From Enterobacter huaxiensis (GTDB taxonomy: Bacteria; Pseudomonadota; Gammaproteobacteria; Enterobacterales; Enterobacteriaceae), in the NCBI RefSeq assembly GCF_003594935.2, contig NZ_CP043342.1, positions 1-64,000 on the forward strand: a stretch of 64,000 bases of DNA. Direction: 5' to 3'. A program made the translations under genes and the position numbers. The notes beneath the pieces were generated by a model, which had not been told where the DNA came from, searched no databases, and saw nothing but the letters and a program-made list of their open reading frames with translations. Below are positions 61,043 through 64,000 of the stretch, in pieces (within the stretch, counting starts at the first letter, position 1; every line of letters begins with the position of its first letter).

Positions 61043-61686
61043 CCGCCCATCCCGTTGCCAATCACCGCCAGCGCATGACGCACAATTCGGTCCGGCGAGA
61101 GGGCATTTAGCCTCTCGTCATTGCGCATGCGTGAGAACGGCACCAGCACCAGGCTCAGCAGCGTGGTGAACAGCAGTTCCGGGGCCAGTTCATTATTCAG
61201 CTTCCCTTCCTGCTGCCAGCCTTTGATGGTGGCGAGCGTCGCCTGATATTTTTCATCGCCAAACCGCGCCTGGAGATGGGTGCGCAGAACGGGCATCTCA
61301 CCGATCACTTCCTGCATCCACAGGGGAGCAAACCAGCGATACTCTTCGGCCAGCTCGGCCAGCACCTTCACCATTTGCGTGAGGGCAATGACGGGAGAGT
61401 CGCGGTTATCGGCGAAAATGGTGCCGATCTTGCTGCGTAACGGCAGGAAACGCTCCTCAACCATTGCATCCAACAGCTGCTCTCGGGAGTTGAAGTAGTA
61501 GTGCAGCATCGCAGGCGTGACGCCTGCCTCTTTGGCGATAGCGTTCAACGAGGTGTTGGCGATCCCCTGACGAGAAAAAAGGTTAAGGGCGATATCCAGC
61601 AGCTGCTCGCGGCTGGCGGTGACGCGCTTGCCGCCGCGCGGACGTCCCGGGCGGCGCGGTTCAGAATTGTCTTTTTGTGCTGACAT
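61039..61686 (-). CDS. TetR-family transcriptional regulator
   Basis: The 215-residue protein has a basic N terminus ([12 protein letters not shown]), a TetR helix-turn-helix ([31 protein letters not shown]) and a ligand domain. It is divergent from a DHA2 exporter with a 22-bp palindrome between them, so it most likely represses that exporter. Confidence 0.93.
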   Translation of the reverse strand: MSAQKDNSEPRRPGRPRGGKRVTASREQLLDIALNLFSRQGIANTSLNAIAKEAGVTPAMLHYYFNSREQLLDAMVEERFLPLRSKIGTIFADNRDSPVIALTQMVKVLAELAEEYRWFAPLWMQEVIGEMPVLRTHLQARFGDEKYQATLATIKGWQQEGKLNNELAPELLFTTLLSLVLVPFSRMRNDERLNALSPDRIVRHALAVIGNGMGG

Positions 61687-61727
61687 GGTCGCAGTATCTC
61701 TTGATCTTATTCATCACTTACACAAAT

Positions 61728-61749
61728 ATTAATTATACGATTAATTAAT
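61728..61749. promoter_or_regulatory. TetR-type operator
   Basis: ATTAATTA (61728-61735) and TAATTAAT (61742-61749) form a perfect 8-bp inverted repeat with a 6-bp spacer in the 93-bp gap between the divergent TetR and exporter genes. It is well placed to control both promoters. Confidence 0.75.
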
Positions 61750-61758
61750 TTCAAGTGA

Positions 61759-63264
<1,506 letters not shown>

Positions 63265-63270
63265 CTCCAT

Positions 63271-63345
63271 CGCCCGGTGGCGCTTTGTTTACCGGGCCTA
63301 CAACACCTCCGGGCGTAGGTCGGGTAAGCGTAGCGCCACCCGACA
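63271..63345. repeat. REP pair before nlpA
   Basis: CGCCCGGTGGCGCTTTGTTT with ACCGGGCCTAC faces GGCGTAGGTCGGGTAAGCGT with AGCGCCACCCGAC. These two REP-like hairpins fill the gap after the DHA2 exporter gene. Confidence 0.82.
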
Positions 63346-63450
63346 ATAGGCCGCATATAACGTATCCTTCTTATTGATTCCTTTTCGTTTTTTAGAGAGC
63401 CGTCTCGTTGTCGATATAGTCTTCTAAACGTTTATCAAAAGGAACTTCTC

Positions 63451-64000
63451 GTGAAACTTCGACTGGGTGCGCTTCTCCTGACTGGGCTGCTGCTCGCGGG
63501 CTGTGACCAAAACAGCAACGATGCCAAACACATTAAGGTCGGCGTGATTAACGGCGCCGAGCAGGACGTGGCGGAAGTCGCCAAAAAGGTGGCAAAAGAG
63601 AAGTATGGGCTGGACGTGGAGCTGGTCGGCTTTAGCGGCTCGCTGCTGCCCAACGATTCCACCAACCACGGGGAGCTGGACGCCAACGTGTTCCAGCATC
63701 GTCCGTTCCTGGCGGAAGATAACAAGGCGCACGGCTACAGGCTGGTTGCAGTTGCCAACACCTTCGTTTTCCCGATGGCCGGCTACTCCCGCAAGATTAA
63801 AGCGGTGTCTGAGCTGAAGGACGGCGCAACCGTTGCCATCCCTAATGACCCAACCAACCTCGGCCGCGCGCTGCTGCTGCTGCAAAAAGAGAAGCTGGTT
63901 ACCCTCAAGCCAGACGTTGGCCTGCTGCCAACGGCGCTGGATATCACGGCAAACCCGAAGAACCTGAAGATTATGGAGCTTGAAGGCGCGCAGCTGCCGC
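63451..64000 (+). CDS. nlpA: NlpA lipoprotein (MetQ-like), truncated by the window edge
   Basis: The frame begins with GTG at 63451 after an AAAGGAAC ribosome-binding site and stays open to the last base, giving 183 codons of a protein normally about 272 residues. The signal ends in the lipobox LLAGCDQ. The mature part KHIKVGVINGAEQDVAEVAK and GFSGSLLPNDSTNHGELDAN matches the NlpA/MetQ methionine-binding family. NlpA is an inner-membrane lipoprotein able to support methionine uptake as an alternative to MetQ. Upstream are REP elements and an AT-rich promoter region. Confidence 0.94.
   Translation, partial: MKLRLGALLLTGLLLAGCDQNSNDAKHIKVGVINGAEQDVAEVAKKVAKEKYGLDVELVGFSGSLLPNDSTNHGELDANVFQHRPFLAEDNKAHGYRLVAVANTFVFPMAGYSRKIKAVSELKDGATVAIPNDPTNLGRALLLLQKEKLVTLKPDVGLLPTALDITANPKNLKIMELEGAQLP

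Overview
The window reads as the chromosome of a gammaproteobacterium of the family Enterobacteriaceae, most likely Enterobacter or a close relative such as Lelliottia or Leclercia. Base 1 is the GTG start of dnaA, which suggests a genome rotated to begin at dnaA. The backbone follows the Escherichia coli gene order from dnaA to nlpA (dnaA-dnaN-recF-gyrB, yidA, dgoRKADT, yidR, yidQ, ibpAB, yidE, yidP, a glv/agl locus, yidH, yidG, emrD, tisB/istR, ivbL-ilvBN, uhpABCT, yicN, nepI, yicL, yicS, nlpA). Genes absent from that order are inserted at several points. Species assignment is inference from protein similarity recalled from memory.

Layout: 1-6.0 kb holds replication initiation and gyrase genes. 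6-8.1 kb is a LysR regulator divergent from an MDR-family oxidoreductase, in the place where E. coli has yidB. 8.2-14.1 kb is yidA and the D-galactonate operon, with two operator-like palindromes and a 127-bp ERIC element. 14.1-19.5 kb holds yidR, yidQ, the heat-shock pair ibpAB with sigma-32 and ROSE-type leader signals, yidE and yidP. 19.7-22.7 kb is an apparently intact alpha-glucoside PTS and GH4 pair. 22.8-31.1 kb holds yidHG, the D-serine locus dsdXAC, a GH5-like secreted protein, emrD, an EamA transporter and an acetyltransferase. 31.1-31.6 kb contains the SOS toxin-antitoxin pair tisB/istR-1, easily missed because the toxin has only 29 codons. 31.6-33.4 kb is an AT-rich insertion carrying a probable type VI secretion module of effector, small membrane immunity protein and orphan Hcp. 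33.4-40.7 kb holds ivbL-ilvBN and the hexose-phosphate system uhpABCT. 40.8-46.3 kb holds a secreted alpha/beta hydrolase, LysR, yicN, an SRPBCC protein, nepI and yicL. 46.3-52.5 kb is a five-gene beta-glucoside PTS, GH1 and porin operon with a divergent LacI-family regulator and two matching operators. 52.5-63.3 kb is rich in efflux genes: yicS, a Bcr-type exporter, a complete RND tripartite pump with a TetR regulator, an acetyltransferase, and a TetR/DHA2 exporter pair. nlpA is cut by the right edge.

The genes mostly form self-contained sugar or amino-acid uptake modules (galactonate, alpha-glucoside, D-serine, hexose phosphate, beta-glucoside), each with its own regulator, plus drug and metabolite exporters. 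Intergenic spaces carry REP/BIME elements, one ERIC and three copies of another GC-rich hairpin repeat. I saw no rRNA, tRNA, CRISPR array, insertion sequence or prophage gene.

The best candidate for something little described is the effector-immunity-hcp cassette at 31.9-33.3 kb, lodged between the istR terminator and the ilvB leader.
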